64,000 nt of DNA from Pseudomonas sp. H3(2019) (lineage in GTDB: Bacteria > Pseudomonadota > Gammaproteobacteria > Pseudomonadales > Pseudomonadaceae): the NCBI RefSeq assembly GCF_007713465.1, contig NZ_VMSG01000008.1, positions 124,001 through 188,000 of the forward strand. The letters run 5' to 3'. The stretch's first letter is position 1; each line of letters starts with the position of its first letter. Shown in pieces: positions 17,685 through 26,802 of the stretch. The translations under genes were made by a program, and so were the position numbers. Below the pieces are notes generated by a model. It was not told where the DNA came from. It did not search any database and worked only from the letters and a program-made list of their open reading frames with translations.

Positions 17685-18707
17685 TCAGTAATCCGCCCGC
17701 TTGCGAAACGCCCAGCGCCCGGCCAGTACCGTGAAGGTCGCGACCAGTGCCACCAGAATCCAGAACCCTTCCGGGTCGCTGGCGAGGGGAATGCCGCCGA
17801 CGTTCATGCCGAAGAAACCGGCAATGATGTTGATCGGCAGCGCCAGCACCGTGACCACGGTCAGGGTGAACAGCGTGCGGTTGCTCTGCTCGTTGAGGTT
17901 GGCGGCGATTTCTTCCTGCAACAGCTTGATCCGTTCGCCCAGCGCCGTGAGGTCGTTGATGATCAGCGCGAACTCCTCGGTGGATTTGCGCAGTTCCTTG
18001 ACGTCGTCCTTTTGCAACCACTGCGGCGGACGGTTGAGCAGGCGCAGCAGCGAACCCGGCTCCAGTGCCAGCAGCCGTTGCAAGCGCACCAGCACTCGAC
18101 GATTGGCGCCCAGTTCGGCACGGTTGGTGGACAGTCGCGATGACAGCAACTCGTCCTCGATCTGGTCGACACTTTGGCTGGTTTTGCGCACGATTTGCGT
18201 CAGCACTTCACCCTGGTCGCGGAGCAAATGCACGAGCAACTCCAGTGGCGAACGAAAGCATTCGCCGGCCTTGACCGAGGAGCGCAGCTTGTCCACCGAG
18301 TGCAGGGGTTGCAGGCGCGCGCTGATGATCAAGCGACTGCGGGCGCAGACCCAAAGGGTCGAGACGTCTGACGACACCATGCTGCTGAGGTTGAACACCA
18401 CGTCGTTGACCACCGCCAGCAGCGCCGAATCGACGTGCTCGATGCGCGTCGAGCGCGAACCTTCATGCAAGGCTTCGAAGAATTCTTCCGGCAACTCCAG
18501 GTGCGCTTTCATCCAGCGCTCGCACGCGGCGTGGGCGAGGTTCAGGTGCAGCCAGAGGAACTCGTCCTCCGCGCCCGGTTGTTGCAGCAGCTGCAGCGCC
18601 TTGGCCGAATCGATTTCGCGGCCGCGTTCGCCGGGGCGAAAGCTGAAACCGTAGAGCAGGCCGAACAGGTCAGAATCGCGGTGGCGTTGATCGATGCTGT
18701 GGTTCAT
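17685..18707 (-). CDS. CorA-superfamily transporter, ZntB-like
   Basis: A 340-residue protein with a long cytoplasmic helical N-domain and two C-terminal membrane helices. The pore signature GMNVGG lies at the end of the first helix (FGMNVGGIPLAS) and the C-terminus is short and basic. GMNVGG-type members are annotated as zinc exporters/importers (ZntB), so Zn2+ is the likely substrate; Mg2+ transport cannot be excluded. Start ATG 18707 (MNHSIDQ) matches the family better than an upstream in-frame start. Confidence 0.86.
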   Translation of the reverse strand: MNHSIDQRHRDSDLFGLLYGFSFRPGERGREIDSAKALQLLQQPGAEDEFLWLHLNLAHAACERWMKAHLELPEEFFEALHEGSRSTRIEHVDSALLAVVNDVVFNLSSMVSSDVSTLWVCARSRLIISARLQPLHSVDKLRSSVKAGECFRSPLELLVHLLRDQGEVLTQIVRKTSQSVDQIEDELLSSRLSTNRAELGANRRVLVRLQRLLALEPGSLLRLLNRPPQWLQKDDVKELRKSTEEFALIINDLTALGERIKLLQEEIAANLNEQSNRTLFTLTVVTVLALPINIIAGFFGMNVGGIPLASDPEGFWILVALVATFTVLAGRWAFRKRADY

Positions 18708-18985
18708 GGAGTCTCGCTGAAGGGAGGCGCCTGTCGTACGTTTCACAGGCTCACATGAGCGGCATCATGGCAACGCTGCTTGACGGTTTTGTGACAGTTT
18801 GGTGGCGCCTGTAATAGAACTTCTACCGGCGGTCGGATCGACTTCAAGAAACCGCGGCGTGTGCCGATGACGGTTACATTGGCTCAAGCACTTCGGTGCC
18901 CGGCCTGCATGTTGTCGACAGGGATGTCCGGACATCTCGCATGCTCTACCGGTGCGAGCCTTATCCCTGTCATGAGTATCACTCG

Positions 18986-20611
18986 ATGTTTTTGCAAAAA
19001 TCCCTGAGAGCGCAAATCCTGGCACTGCTGAGCGGCAGTCTGATCGCGATGTTGCTGATTGCCCTGGCCTGTTTTCACTTACTCTCCAGCGGGGTGCAGA
19101 ACTACCGCAGTCTCATCGAAGGCCCGTTACGTACCTCGCAACTGATTGACGAAGCCAACCTGCAATTCAAGGCTCAGGTTCAGGAGTGGAAAAACGTACT
19201 GTTGCGCGGCAAGCAACCGGCTGAGCTGGACAGATACTGGAAGCAGTTCGAGGATCGTCAGGGCGATGTACAGAACATTCTCGGTGAGTTGACCCGCCAG
19301 CCGGGTGTCGACTCATCCCTTAAATCCCGTCTTGAGAACCTGCGTGATGCGCACCGGGTGCTCGGCGCTGCTTATCAAAAAGGTCGGGAGGCTTATCTGG
19401 CCGCCGGTGCCGATCCTTCGGCAGGTGATAACGCGGTCAAAGGCGTGGACCGCGCTACGAGCGAGCAGATGAGCGAACTGGTCGACGAGTTGCGTAAACA
19501 GGGCCGGGAGCAATCGACGCTAATCAGCGCCAGCGCCGATCGTACGGTGTTGCTGGGTATCCTGGTGATGCTGGCTTCGGGCCTGTTGATTGGCTTGCTC
19601 AGCCTGTGGCTGGTCAACCGCAATCTGGTGGAACCGATCCGCAAATTGATCGAATACGTCGCGCAATTGAGCCAGGGCCGGTTTGCCGAGCGGGCGGCGA
19701 GTGATCGTCAGGATGAGTTGGGCAAACTGGCGGTCGCGGCCAATACGTTGCGCGATTTTCTCGCAGAAACCTTCAGCCGCTTGCAGCGCAGCGCCTCGGA
19801 TCTGGACAGCGCCAGCGGTGAGCTGAACTCGATTGCGACCTTGATGGCCCATGGCACCAGCGAACAGTTCAACCGCACCGATCAAGTCGCCACGGCAATG
19901 AACGAGATGTCTGCCACCGCCCAGGAAGTCGCTCGTCATGCGGCCGATGCGGCGCGGGCCGCCGATGATGCCGATCAGTCGGCACAGCAGGGCGAGAAGG
20001 TCATGCAGGGCACGATTCACACCATCACTCAGATGCGCGGTGAAATCGCCAACACGGCGACGGTCATCCGCCAACTGGAAACCGATAGCGGGCGCATCGG
20101 CAAGGTGCTGGAAGTGATTCGCGGCATCGCCGAGCAAACCAACTTGCTGGCATTGAACGCCGCTATCGAAGCCGCTCGAGCCGGTGAAGCCGGACGCGGG
20201 TTTGCCGTGGTAGCCGATGAAGTGCGCAGCCTGGCCCAGCGCACGGCGGCGTCGATCATCGAAATCAACCAGATCATCCAGAGCGTTCAGACCGGCGCGG
20301 TAGACGCGGCGCAGGCCATCGAAAGCGGCCAGTCGCGCAGCGAGGAGAGTGTCGAGCAGGTCACCCAGGCCGGGGCCATGCTCGAACGCATTACCGCGTC
20401 GGTGGAGGCGATTCGCGACATGAACCGCCAGATCGCCACGGCCGCTGAAGAACAGACCTCGGTGGCCGAAGACATTTCGCGCAACCTGACCGAGATCACC
20501 AGCATCGCCAGTACCAACCTGGACAACGTGCAGCGCACTGAAGCCGCGAGCAGCAACCTGCACGGGTTGTCGGGGCAATTGAACGCGGTGACGGCGCGCC
20601 TCGGCGCCTAG
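18986..20611 (+). CDS. Methyl-accepting chemotaxis protein
   Basis: A 541-residue chemoreceptor. It has a first membrane helix at about 10-32, a roughly 155-residue periplasmic helical sensor (four-helix-bundle type, unknown ligand), a second helix at about 187-210, a HAMP domain to about 263 and a cytoplasmic signalling coiled coil. The hairpin tip contains the highly conserved [19 protein letters not shown] and [14 protein letters not shown], which bind CheA/CheW. There is no C-terminal CheR-docking pentapeptide. ATG 18986 has a weak ribosome site but places TM1 correctly. Confidence 0.93.
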   Translation: MFLQKSLRAQILALLSGSLIAMLLIALACFHLLSSGVQNYRSLIEGPLRTSQLIDEANLQFKAQVQEWKNVLLRGKQPAELDRYWKQFEDRQGDVQNILGELTRQPGVDSSLKSRLENLRDAHRVLGAAYQKGREAYLAAGADPSAGDNAVKGVDRATSEQMSELVDELRKQGREQSTLISASADRTVLLGILVMLASGLLIGLLSLWLVNRNLVEPIRKLIEYVAQLSQGRFAERAASDRQDELGKLAVAANTLRDFLAETFSRLQRSASDLDSASGELNSIATLMAHGTSEQFNRTDQVATAMNEMSATAQEVARHAADAARAADDADQSAQQGEKVMQGTIHTITQMRGEIANTATVIRQLETDSGRIGKVLEVIRGIAEQTNLLALNAAIEAARAGEAGRGFAVVADEVRSLAQRTAASIIEINQIIQSVQTGAVDAAQAIESGQSRSEESVEQVTQAGAMLERITASVEAIRDMNRQIATAAEEQTSVAEDISRNLTEITSIASTNLDNVQRTEAASSNLHGLSGQLNAVTARLGA

Positions 20612-20723
20612 TCATCTCAAATGTGTATCGGCACGCTAACCGTGTCGGTACACGATTGATCTCAAGTGTGGGTGTTGCACGTCGATGATTCGGTTATCCC
20701 TAACCTCATCGAAGGAAACGCCC

Positions 20724-21176
20724 ATGGTCAGCCTTACATCGGTCTCGATCAATCAGACTCTGTCCACTTCCACCAGCAAGACCGCCATCAGCGGCAGCAC
20801 CGATACCGACACCACGCAAAGCACAACCACGACGGGCAGTTCGACTACCGACAGCGGCAAAGTAGCAGCCGGTGGTGGCGCTGCTGCGTCGGGCGGCAGC
20901 AGTTCGAGCAGCAGTAGCAGTGAGTCGGATACGGTGAAAGAACTGCGCAAGCAGATCGCCGAATTGCAAAAGCTATTGCAGGAGCAACAGCAACAACTGC
21001 AAGCCGCTCAGGCCAGTCAGGAAAGTGCGGATGCCAAAGCGGCGAAAGTCGCGGCCGCCCAGTCGCAGATCGCAACCACCTCGGGTTCATTGGAGACCGC
21101 CACGGCGTCGTTGACGCAAGCACTGCAAGAGTCCGGCAGCAGCACGTCGGGGTCGCTGGTCAGTACGACGGCGTAA
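20724..21176 (+). CDS. FlxA-like low-complexity coiled-coil protein
   Basis: A 150-residue protein starting at ATG 20724 behind AAGGAAA. It has a Ser/Thr/Gly-rich N-terminal half with poly-Ser (about residues 58-66), a central coiled coil (VKELRKQIAELQKLLQEQQQ, about 70-89) and an Ala/Gln/Ser-rich tail. The pattern resembles FlxA-like proteins, which are associated with flagellar regulons in enterobacteria. It follows a chemoreceptor gene, which is consistent but not proof. There is no signal peptide or membrane segment. Function is unknown. Confidence 0.6.
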   Translation: MVSLTSVSINQTLSTSTSKTAISGSTDTDTTQSTTTTGSSTTDSGKVAAGGGAAASGGSSSSSSSSESDTVKELRKQIAELQKLLQEQQQQLQAAQASQESADAKAAKVAAAQSQIATTSGSLETATASLTQALQESGSSTSGSLVSTTA

Positions 21177-21215
21177 CGGCGCGGCGGTGTTGCCGGTCGT
21201 ACCCATCAGACGCAA

Positions 21216-21249
21216 AAAAGCCGCATACCCCCAGGGGCGTGCGGCTTTT
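21216..21249. terminator. Bidirectional terminator
   Basis: AAAAGCCGCA (21216-21225) pairs with TGCGGCTTTT (21240-21249). The A and T runs on either side serve both the FlxA-like and the PepSY transcripts. Confidence 0.85.
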
Positions 21250-21262
21250 GCATCGCTTCGAT

Positions 21263-21583
21263 TTACTTGTCTTGTGTGTTGCTCAGCACTTTGCCGGTAT
21301 TGGCGTCCAGCTTCACGTCCCATTCGACGTTCTTCGCGTCGCGGATTTCAACCTTGTACTCATAAACACTGGTTTTGGCATTGTGCTCCAGCTCGGTGTC
21401 AGTGATGTTCGCGGCCGTGCTGCCAGGATGCTCAGCGAGCGCCGCCTGATTGAGTTTCTGCATGTCCATCACAATGCCGTCCTTGAGCAGACCCGGGATC
21501 AGGTCCGGGCGCACATCAGCCATGGCGAAACCCGCCGTCAGGGTCAGGGCAGTGGCGGTGAACAGGGCAGTCAACGTCTTCAT
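21263..21583 (-). CDS. Exported PepSY-domain protein
   Basis: A 106-residue protein with a clear Sec signal peptide (cleavage after AMA, about residue 22) and one PepSY-like domain ending in the typical VKLDANTGKVLS strand-turn. PepSY proteins are small periplasmic or envelope proteins, some of which modulate peptidases or sense metals; no specific role is known here. AAGGA lies eight bases before ATG 21583. Confidence 0.85.
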   Translation of the reverse strand: MKTLTALFTATALTLTAGFAMADVRPDLIPGLLKDGIVMDMQKLNQAALAEHPGSTAANITDTELEHNAKTSVYEYKVEIRDAKNVEWDVKLDANTGKVLSNTQDK

Positions 21584-21667
21584 GGGGGCATTCCTTGGGT
21601 GAGTTGTTTAAGTGGCGTCAGGTTAACCAGCGCTACTTAATTCATCCTTAACTCCCCCGAATCCTTG

Positions 21668-21699
21668 GATCGCTCCCACGCAGGAGCGTGGGAGCGATC
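21668..21699. repeat. Perfect palindrome, related to family A
   Basis: GATCGCTCCCACGC (21668-21681), loop AGGA, and the exact complement 21686-21699. It lies downstream of glpQ (reverse strand) and may act as its terminator or mRNA stabiliser. Confidence 0.8.
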
Positions 21700-21715
21700 A
21701 ATAGCGGGCGGCCAC

Positions 21716-22843
21716 TCAGAAGCCGTTGTTCTCAAGCAGCTGCGCAACGCTGCCCGCTGCCGGGCGCTTGTAGTACTTGAGCAGTTCGCTGGCGCGGTTG
21801 GTGAAGATGCCATCGACACCGGCGTCCATGACCTTCTTGTAGTCCACCGCATCGTCGATGGTGTAGACGTGCACCAACATGCCTTTGTCGTGGGTGTACT
21901 GGTTCATCCACGGTTGCACCAGGTCTGAATAGCTTTGATCGCCGCCGTTGGTCAGCGCTGCCGAAGGGCCGGTGCCGATGGCGCCCTGAGCCTTGGCGTA
22001 GTCGACCCATTGCTCGAATTCGGCTTTGTCCTTGGGTTCCTGTTTGGCGTAGTAAGTGGCTTTATCCTTGTCACCGGACTCGGCAAAGGTCACCTTCGAC
22101 TTGGGTTCGATGCTGCCTTCGCCCACCCACAGCAGGAGAATCTTCGGCACTTGCGGCATTTCTTTTTGCAGCAGTTCGAGGCTGCTTTTCTCGAAGGTTT
22201 GCAGGATCACTTTGCCTTTGCCCTGGCCGACGGTCAGCTCACTTTTGGCCAGTTTGGAACCCGCCGGGCTCAGCCAGCCACGGTCCTGAAGTTTGTCCTT
22301 GAGGTCGCGCTCGATGCCGGGAAACTGCTTGGGCTCTTTGGTTTCGATGTAAAGCCCCGGCTTGTGCAGCGGGTTGCCTTCGGCGATATCGATGATTTCG
22401 TCCAGGGTCAGGATTTTCAGGCCAGCGTACTTGGCGCGTGCGCGATCCGGGTGCGCGGTGTTGAACCAGCTGCCGGCGTCCAGGGTTTTAAGTTCGGCGA
22501 GGGTGAACGCATTGGCCGGGCTGTCCTTGCGTTCCGGAAACCTGGTGGCAACGTCGGTGGTGCGTTGCAGGTTGTTGTCGTGCAAGGCGAACAGCACGCC
22601 GTCCTTGCTGCGTTGCAGGTCCATTTCCAGGTAATCGGCGCCCAGGTCGCGCGCCAGTGTGTAGGAGGCGGCAGTGGATTCCGGTGCATCGAACGAGGCG
22701 CCACGGTGGGCGATCACTGCCGGGTGCGGGATCCCGGTGGCGGTGGCCAGAGCGGTCGGGCTCTGCTGGCTGGTAGCCTGTGCCTGGCCAAGGCCGAGCA
22801 TCAGACTCAGCAACAGGGCACTTTTTGTGTAGGTAACAGGCAT
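21716..22843 (-). CDS. glpQ: Periplasmic glycerophosphodiester phosphodiesterase
   Basis: A 375-residue GDPD-family enzyme that hydrolyses glycerophosphodiesters to glycerol-3-phosphate and an alcohol in the periplasm. A signal peptide covers about residues 1-24. The catalytic signature follows: IAHRGASFDAPESTAASY (both HR and E-S/N-T elements) with YLEMDLQRSKDGVLFALHD supplying the metal-binding Glu, Asp and second His. Length and the IYIETK-like GLYIETKEP strand match GlpQ. AAGGA lies eight bases upstream of ATG 22843. Confidence 0.94.
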   Translation of the reverse strand: MPVTYTKSALLLSLMLGLGQAQATSQQSPTALATATGIPHPAVIAHRGASFDAPESTAASYTLARDLGADYLEMDLQRSKDGVLFALHDNNLQRTTDVATRFPERKDSPANAFTLAELKTLDAGSWFNTAHPDRARAKYAGLKILTLDEIIDIAEGNPLHKPGLYIETKEPKQFPGIERDLKDKLQDRGWLSPAGSKLAKSELTVGQGKGKVILQTFEKSSLELLQKEMPQVPKILLLWVGEGSIEPKSKVTFAESGDKDKATYYAKQEPKDKAEFEQWVDYAKAQGAIGTGPSAALTNGGDQSYSDLVQPWMNQYTHDKGMLVHVYTIDDAVDYKKVMDAGVDGIFTNRASELLKYYKRPAAGSVAQLLENNGF

Positions 22844-23091
22844 AGTCGAGATCCTTTCGTAAGAAGCGATTTCAAAGACGTCTCTTTTAACAATTGAGCG
22901 ACGGATGCGCTATCGCCAATCCGACATTCACGTGTGTGAGGGGCGTTTTTTCCGCGCTTTTGTGCAGTCTTTTGCAGTACGATCGACCTTGGCAGTTTCC
23001 CCGTCAGAGGGAAATCCCAAAGCATTCTTACCCCGCCCTGCGTGTAAACCATCGTTCAGCCGTCCTTCGGGACGCACCCGTGAGGTTTACC

Positions 23092-23421
23092 ATGCACATC
23101 ACGTCCGAGCTTATCTGCCAGGCCGCCGACCAACTCAAAGGCTTCGTCGGTTTCAATCGCAAGACCGCTCACTACATCGTCCGCTTCAGCGAAGACGCCT
23201 TTGGCATGGACGTCGCTGACGACGCGATCATCCCCGCCAACGAGTTCGTCTGGGCGCCTGAGGCCGGTCAAGCCATGACCCTCAAGCGCGAGCTGATCCG
23301 CTTGCTGCTGGAACAGAACATTGACGACCGGATCAACATCACCGAACCGCTGCGGGTTTACATGCGACGCGAGGATTTACCGGAAATTAGCGCGCTGCGC
23401 AGTCTGGTTCAGGCCGGCTGA
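23092..23421 (+). CDS. Conserved hypothetical protein, 109 aa
   Basis: ATG 23092 has GAGG seven bases upstream, which sets the start; the frame is open further upstream but has no ribosome site. The product is a small soluble acidic protein with no signal peptide, no cysteine cluster apart from Cys10, and an amphipathic C-terminal half. I do not recognise a family. Its last 13 bases overlap the end of the convergent monooxygenase gene. The 248 bases before it hold no other feature I can support. Confidence 0.72.
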   Translation: MHITSELICQAADQLKGFVGFNRKTAHYIVRFSEDAFGMDVADDAIIPANEFVWAPEAGQAMTLKRELIRLLLEQNIDDRINITEPLRVYMRREDLPEISALRSLVQAG

Positions 23422-23741
23422 CGCTCGAAGGCATAAGCGCGTTCAACCTTGCACACTCGCGTATGAAACGCTTCATACCAGGTCGAGCGCCCGCGTTCGC
23501 GGGTTTCACTGTGCTCGGCGTGATGTTTCCAGGCGAGGATTGCTTCTTCGCTGGACCAGTAGGAAACGGTGATGCCGAGACCGTCTTCACCCCGGGCTGA
23601 CTCGACTCCGAGAAACCCTGGTTGGTCGCGGGCGAGTTCGACCATGCGCATCGCGGCTTGCTCGTAACCCTGGTCGGCGGTGGTGCGCAGTGAAGTGAAA
23701 ATCACCGCGTAGTAAGGCGGCGAGGGGGTGTTGGCGATCAT
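23409..23741 (-). CDS. Antibiotic-biosynthesis-monooxygenase (ABM) domain protein
   Basis: A 110-residue dimeric alpha-beta-barrel protein: Y-A-V-I-F strand, QPGFLGVESARGEDG, and the YWSSEEAILAWKHHAEHSE helix motif typical of ABM proteins, including the conserved W-K-x-H segment. Family members are cofactor-free monooxygenases or haem-degrading enzymes; the actual activity is unknown. Its ATG overlaps the stop of the upstream amidotransferase-like gene (ATGA, 4 bases), so the two are coupled. Confidence 0.85.
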   Translation of the reverse strand: MIANTPSPPYYAVIFTSLRTTADQGYEQAAMRMVELARDQPGFLGVESARGEDGLGITVSYWSSEEAILAWKHHAEHSETRERGRSTWYEAFHTRVCKVERAYAFERQPA

Positions 23742-24448
23742 TTGCGATTCCTCACGCAGGCCTTGATAAAGGCTTCGACCAAGGGTGGAAGAGTGCCGGC
23801 TAGCGCCGCTCGCTCGGGTTGAAACAAGGTCGCGACGAAGAACGGATGATCGCTGAGCTCCACGGCCCGTAGATCACCCGCCGAATCGTGGCCGGTGGCT
23901 TTAAGGTTGTGTGTCAGCAGTTGCTCTTCGAACGCTGGATTGACGCCGTAGCGGCAGTGGTAGCCTTCGCGAATTTCAGTGGTCGCGTAGGCGTTGGCGA
24001 TCAGCGAGCCTTCAACCAACCGGATGCTGTCGGCAACCTCGACCAACGAGCAGGTCAGCGGCGTGAGCACGGCGCGAATGGCGTCTGGCGCAGTTTCGCC
24101 ATGCTCGGCATCGGCCCAACCCAGAACGTTGCGCGCGTATTCAAGCACCGCGTGTTGGAAACCACCGCAGGTGCCGAGGAACGGACGCTGCTGTTCGCGG
24201 GCAAAACGGATCGCCAACAGCGCGCCGTCCATGTTGCGGTAAGGGCTGGCAGGCACGCACCAGAAGCCGTCGAAGTCAGCCAATTGAGTGTTTACATCAA
24301 TGTGGTCAGTGGCCAGCCACTCAACCTGCACATCAACTTCAGCGTGTTGTGCGGCCAGGTTCAGCGCCAGGGGAATTGCCTGATGGGCAGTGACCTGCGG
24401 GTCGTAGTCACCGATCAGTGCAATACGCAGTTCAGGGCTTTTTTGCAT
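23738..24448 (-). CDS. CTP-synthase-like class I amidotransferase-domain protein with altered triad
   Basis: A 236-residue protein related to the C-terminal glutaminase domain of CTP synthase, without the synthetase domain. The nucleophile elbow LGTCGGFQHA places Cys94 correctly. The position of the catalytic His, normally F-H-P-E, reads FQPE here (Gln210, Glu212), so ordinary glutaminase activity is doubtful. It is the first gene of a coupled pair with the ABM protein and is divergent from a LysR regulator across an interval holding a long inverted repeat. NCBI-style annotation of relatives is CTP synthase C-terminal region-related protein; function is unknown. Confidence 0.75.
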   Translation of the reverse strand: MQKSPELRIALIGDYDPQVTAHQAIPLALNLAAQHAEVDVQVEWLATDHIDVNTQLADFDGFWCVPASPYRNMDGALLAIRFAREQQRPFLGTCGGFQHAVLEYARNVLGWADAEHGETAPDAIRAVLTPLTCSLVEVADSIRLVEGSLIANAYATTEIREGYHCRYGVNPAFEEQLLTHNLKATGHDSAGDLRAVELSDHPFFVATLFQPERAALAGTLPPLVEAFIKACVRNRK

Positions 24449-24480
24449 AGTGTCTCCAAGACTTGTTGATTCCTGGGCGC

Positions 24481-24513
24481 CACTATAGATTGGCGTTCAC
24501 GCAATCAATAGTG
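24481..24513. promoter_or_regulatory. Probable LysR operator (12-bp inverted repeat)
   Basis: CACTATAGATTG (24481-24492) and CAATCAATAGTG (24502-24513) form an inverted repeat with one mismatch around nine bases. It lies between the divergent amidotransferase-like and LysR genes, fitting a LysR T-N11-A type site. Confidence 0.7.
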
Positions 24514-24525
24514 GCGTTTACCCAA

Positions 24526-25425
24526 GTGTTCAATGCATCAACGCACTATCAGCTGGATTACCCGGACCTCGCCTTGATTCTTGCGTTGGTGCGCGGCGGC
24601 TCTCTGGCACGGGCGGCGGCACTGTTGAAGGTCGACGTTTCGACGGTGTTTCGTGCGGTCAGGCGTCTGGAAGCGGCGTTGGGCCAAGCGCTGTTCGAGA
24701 AAAGTCGCGCAGGTTATTTGCCGACCGCCCTGGCCCGAACACTGGCCGAGCAGGCCGAACGCGCCGAGCAGGCGCTGGAAGCGGCGCGTATTGGCGTGGA
24801 GCAGGGCGGTGACGTCATCAGCGGCACCGTGCGCCTGACCTGCACCGATTCGGTGTTGCATGCGTTGCTGTTGCCGGCACTGGCGCAGTTCATGCCGGCG
24901 TACCCGGCGTTGATTCTGGAACTGAGCACCTCCAACGATTTCGCCAACCTCAGCCGCCGCGATGCCGATATCGCCTTGCGCCTGACCCGCTCACCCCCGG
25001 AGCATCTGGTTGGGCGGCGATTGGGGGCGGTGTCGTACCGGGTGTGTGCGAGTGCGGCGTATCTGAAGTCGGTCGAGCCGAGTGATCTGACGCGGTTGAG
25101 CTGGATCGCTCCGGATGACTTTCTGCCCGACCATCCAACCGTGATCTGGCGTCGTCAGCAATTTCCCGGTGTGCTGCCGAGCTATCGCTGCAACAGTATG
25201 CTCTCGGTCACCGAGTTGGTACGCGCCGGGCTTGGGGTCGCCGCGTTGCCGAACTTTCTGATCGACGCCGCGCAGGGGCTGCGCCCATTGAGCGAACCCC
25301 TGCTCGGTTACGACACCAGCCTGTGGTTACTGACTCGCCCGGACTGTCGAGCATTGCGCTCGGTGGTGACGCTGTTCGACGAGTTATCACGCTGGTTGCA
25401 ATTGCCCGATCAGGAGCGTTGCTGA
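24526..25425 (+). CDS. LysR-family regulator
   Basis: A LysR-type factor with the HTH in YPDLALILALVRGGSLARAA through VSTVFRAVRRLE and an effector domain from about residue 95. The start is uncertain: TTG 24463, GTG 24511 and GTG 24526 are in frame and none has a clear ribosome site. I prefer 24526 (299 aa) because earlier starts would place coding sequence over the palindrome at 24481-24513 and add residues not usual in the family. It probably regulates the divergent amidotransferase/ABM pair and itself. The 3' end overlaps the convergent DUF1003 gene by 16 bases. Confidence 0.85.
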   Translation: MFNASTHYQLDYPDLALILALVRGGSLARAAALLKVDVSTVFRAVRRLEAALGQALFEKSRAGYLPTALARTLAEQAERAEQALEAARIGVEQGGDVISGTVRLTCTDSVLHALLLPALAQFMPAYPALILELSTSNDFANLSRRDADIALRLTRSPPEHLVGRRLGAVSYRVCASAAYLKSVEPSDLTRLSWIAPDDFLPDHPTVIWRRQQFPGVLPSYRCNSMLSVTELVRAGLGVAALPNFLIDAAQGLRPLSEPLLGYDTSLWLLTRPDCRALRSVVTLFDELSRWLQLPDQERC

Positions 25426-25949
25426 TCCTTTAGAACGTGTTGATGCATCTCCATGGTCAGGTTTTCGATGCGTTCAGTCAGTTCTTTGGTCATTTCGGTC
25501 AGTCGGGTGTTTTGTTGAAGCAACGTCAGTAACTGCGCTGAGGTCTTCGCGGCTTGTGCTTGCCGTTCGGTGTTGGCAATCGCCAAGGTCTCGCGGTGTA
25601 GCGCGTCGGCTTCGGACTGGGCTTTGTCGCGGGCGGCCTGACGGGTTTGCGCCAGCAGAATCAACGGCGCGGCATAGGCCGCTTGCAGACTGAACGCGAG
25701 GTTGAGGAGGATGAACGGGTAGACGTCGAAGGTCGTTAACCCCGTGACGTTCAGGGCAATCCAGACCACGACGATGAGGGTTTGCGCGCCGAGGAAGGTC
25801 GGGGTGCCAAAGAAGCGTGCAAAGGCTTCGGCCTTCAATGCAAAAGTGTCGTTGCCGAACGTCGATGCCAGATGAGCGTGCGGCCGGTGGAAGCGCAAGT
25901 GATCGACGGGGACGGCGGGATCTTTTTCTTCGGGCTTGGTTGAATTCAT
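25410..25949 (-). CDS. DUF1003 membrane protein
   Basis: A 179-residue protein with two central hydrophobic helices (FLGAQTLIVVVWIALNV, then PFILLNLAFSLQAAYAAPLILL), charged ends and a C-terminal coiled-coil tail. This is the DUF1003 layout: the conserved D-x-Y-P-F-I-L-L-N-L segment between the helices is intact. The family is membrane-bound and of unknown function. ATG 25949 (MNSTKPEE) with GAGAG five bases upstream was chosen over an upstream in-frame start. Confidence 0.85.
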   Translation of the reverse strand: MNSTKPEEKDPAVPVDHLRFHRPHAHLASTFGNDTFALKAEAFARFFGTPTFLGAQTLIVVVWIALNVTGLTTFDVYPFILLNLAFSLQAAYAAPLILLAQTRQAARDKAQSEADALHRETLAIANTERQAQAAKTSAQLLTLLQQNTRLTEMTKELTERIENLTMEMHQHVLKDQQRS

Positions 25950-26118
25950 GATGCTCTCTGCAATGCCATGGGACTGAGGCTCACTATAACCCCCACAGCT
26001 TCCAGCGCCCGATTCGCTTTGAAACACTTTGTAGTGTTTTATTCAGCGCTTCGGTCCAGCGGATAAACACGTGAACAGTGTCATTTGTTCCATGTGTCCT
26101 TTTGCGTGCCCTTCATGC

Positions 26119-26727
26119 CTACCGTTGATAGCAGGCCAGAAACATGTCCAGCGTCGACTCTACAACCGTCGTCTGCATCTCGGGTGACAGTGGTGGACAG
26201 TTCAGGGAGATCTGCGGCCAGAAGGCAAATGCCTTGAGCATTCCCTGCACCTGCTGGGCAGCAAAGGCCGGGTCTACAGGCTTGAGCCGACCGTCAGCCT
26301 GAGCCGCGCGAATCCAGGTGGTCAGCCCTTCTTCACGTTCGCCAATACGCTCGACCATGTCCTGGACCCGTTCTGGCGAATGGATGGTGGCGGCGATGGC
26401 AACTCGTGCCAGATCAAGGAAATTGGTGTCCCCCAGCAACTGCAATTTGCAGTGCAGCAGTTGGCCCAACTGCTCGCGCAGCGGTAGGTCTGTGCGATAG
26501 CAGTTGTCCTGCTGAGCGGTGACGTTGGTCCACAATCGTTGCAGGATTTCAGTCCACAGCTCTTCTTTACTGGGGAAGTGGTTGTACACCGTGCGCTTCG
26601 AGACACCCGCGGTGGCGGCGATCTTGTCCATGCTGGTGATGTCGAACCCGTTGGCACGGAATTCGGCAATCGCCGCCTGAACAATGGCTTCGCGTTTACG
26701 GTCGGTGAGGCGCAGTGGAGCTGTCAT
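26119..26727 (-). CDS. TetR-family repressor
   Basis: A 202-residue TetR/AcrR-type regulator. The HTH is at residues about 27-46 (TSMDKIAATAGVSKRTVYNHF, interrupted only by the usual turn), followed by a ligand-binding helical domain. It is divergent from the metallo-hydrolase gene. The interval holds a perfect 10-bp-arm palindrome at 26803-26824 and a weaker copy at 26758-26773, so it very likely represses both genes and releases on an unknown ligand. Confidence 0.9.
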   Translation of the reverse strand: MTAPLRLTDRKREAIVQAAIAEFRANGFDITSMDKIAATAGVSKRTVYNHFPSKEELWTEILQRLWTNVTAQQDNCYRTDLPLREQLGQLLHCKLQLLGDTNFLDLARVAIAATIHSPERVQDMVERIGEREEGLTTWIRAAQADGRLKPVDPAFAAQQVQGMLKAFAFWPQISLNCPPLSPEMQTTVVESTLDMFLACYQR

Positions 26728-26757
26728 AAATACGCTTCGGTAGAAAAAAAGGAAGAA

Positions 26758-26773
26758 TTACACTCGGCAGTTT
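26758..26773. promoter_or_regulatory. Imperfect second TetR operator
   Basis: TTACACTCGGCAGTTT keeps the TACACT...CAGT core of the palindrome at 26803-26824 with mismatches. It lies 30 bases from the tetR start codon. Confidence 0.45.
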
Positions 26774-26802
26774 ACTTGCTCACGGCTTTGTTGCAATCTT
26801 GA

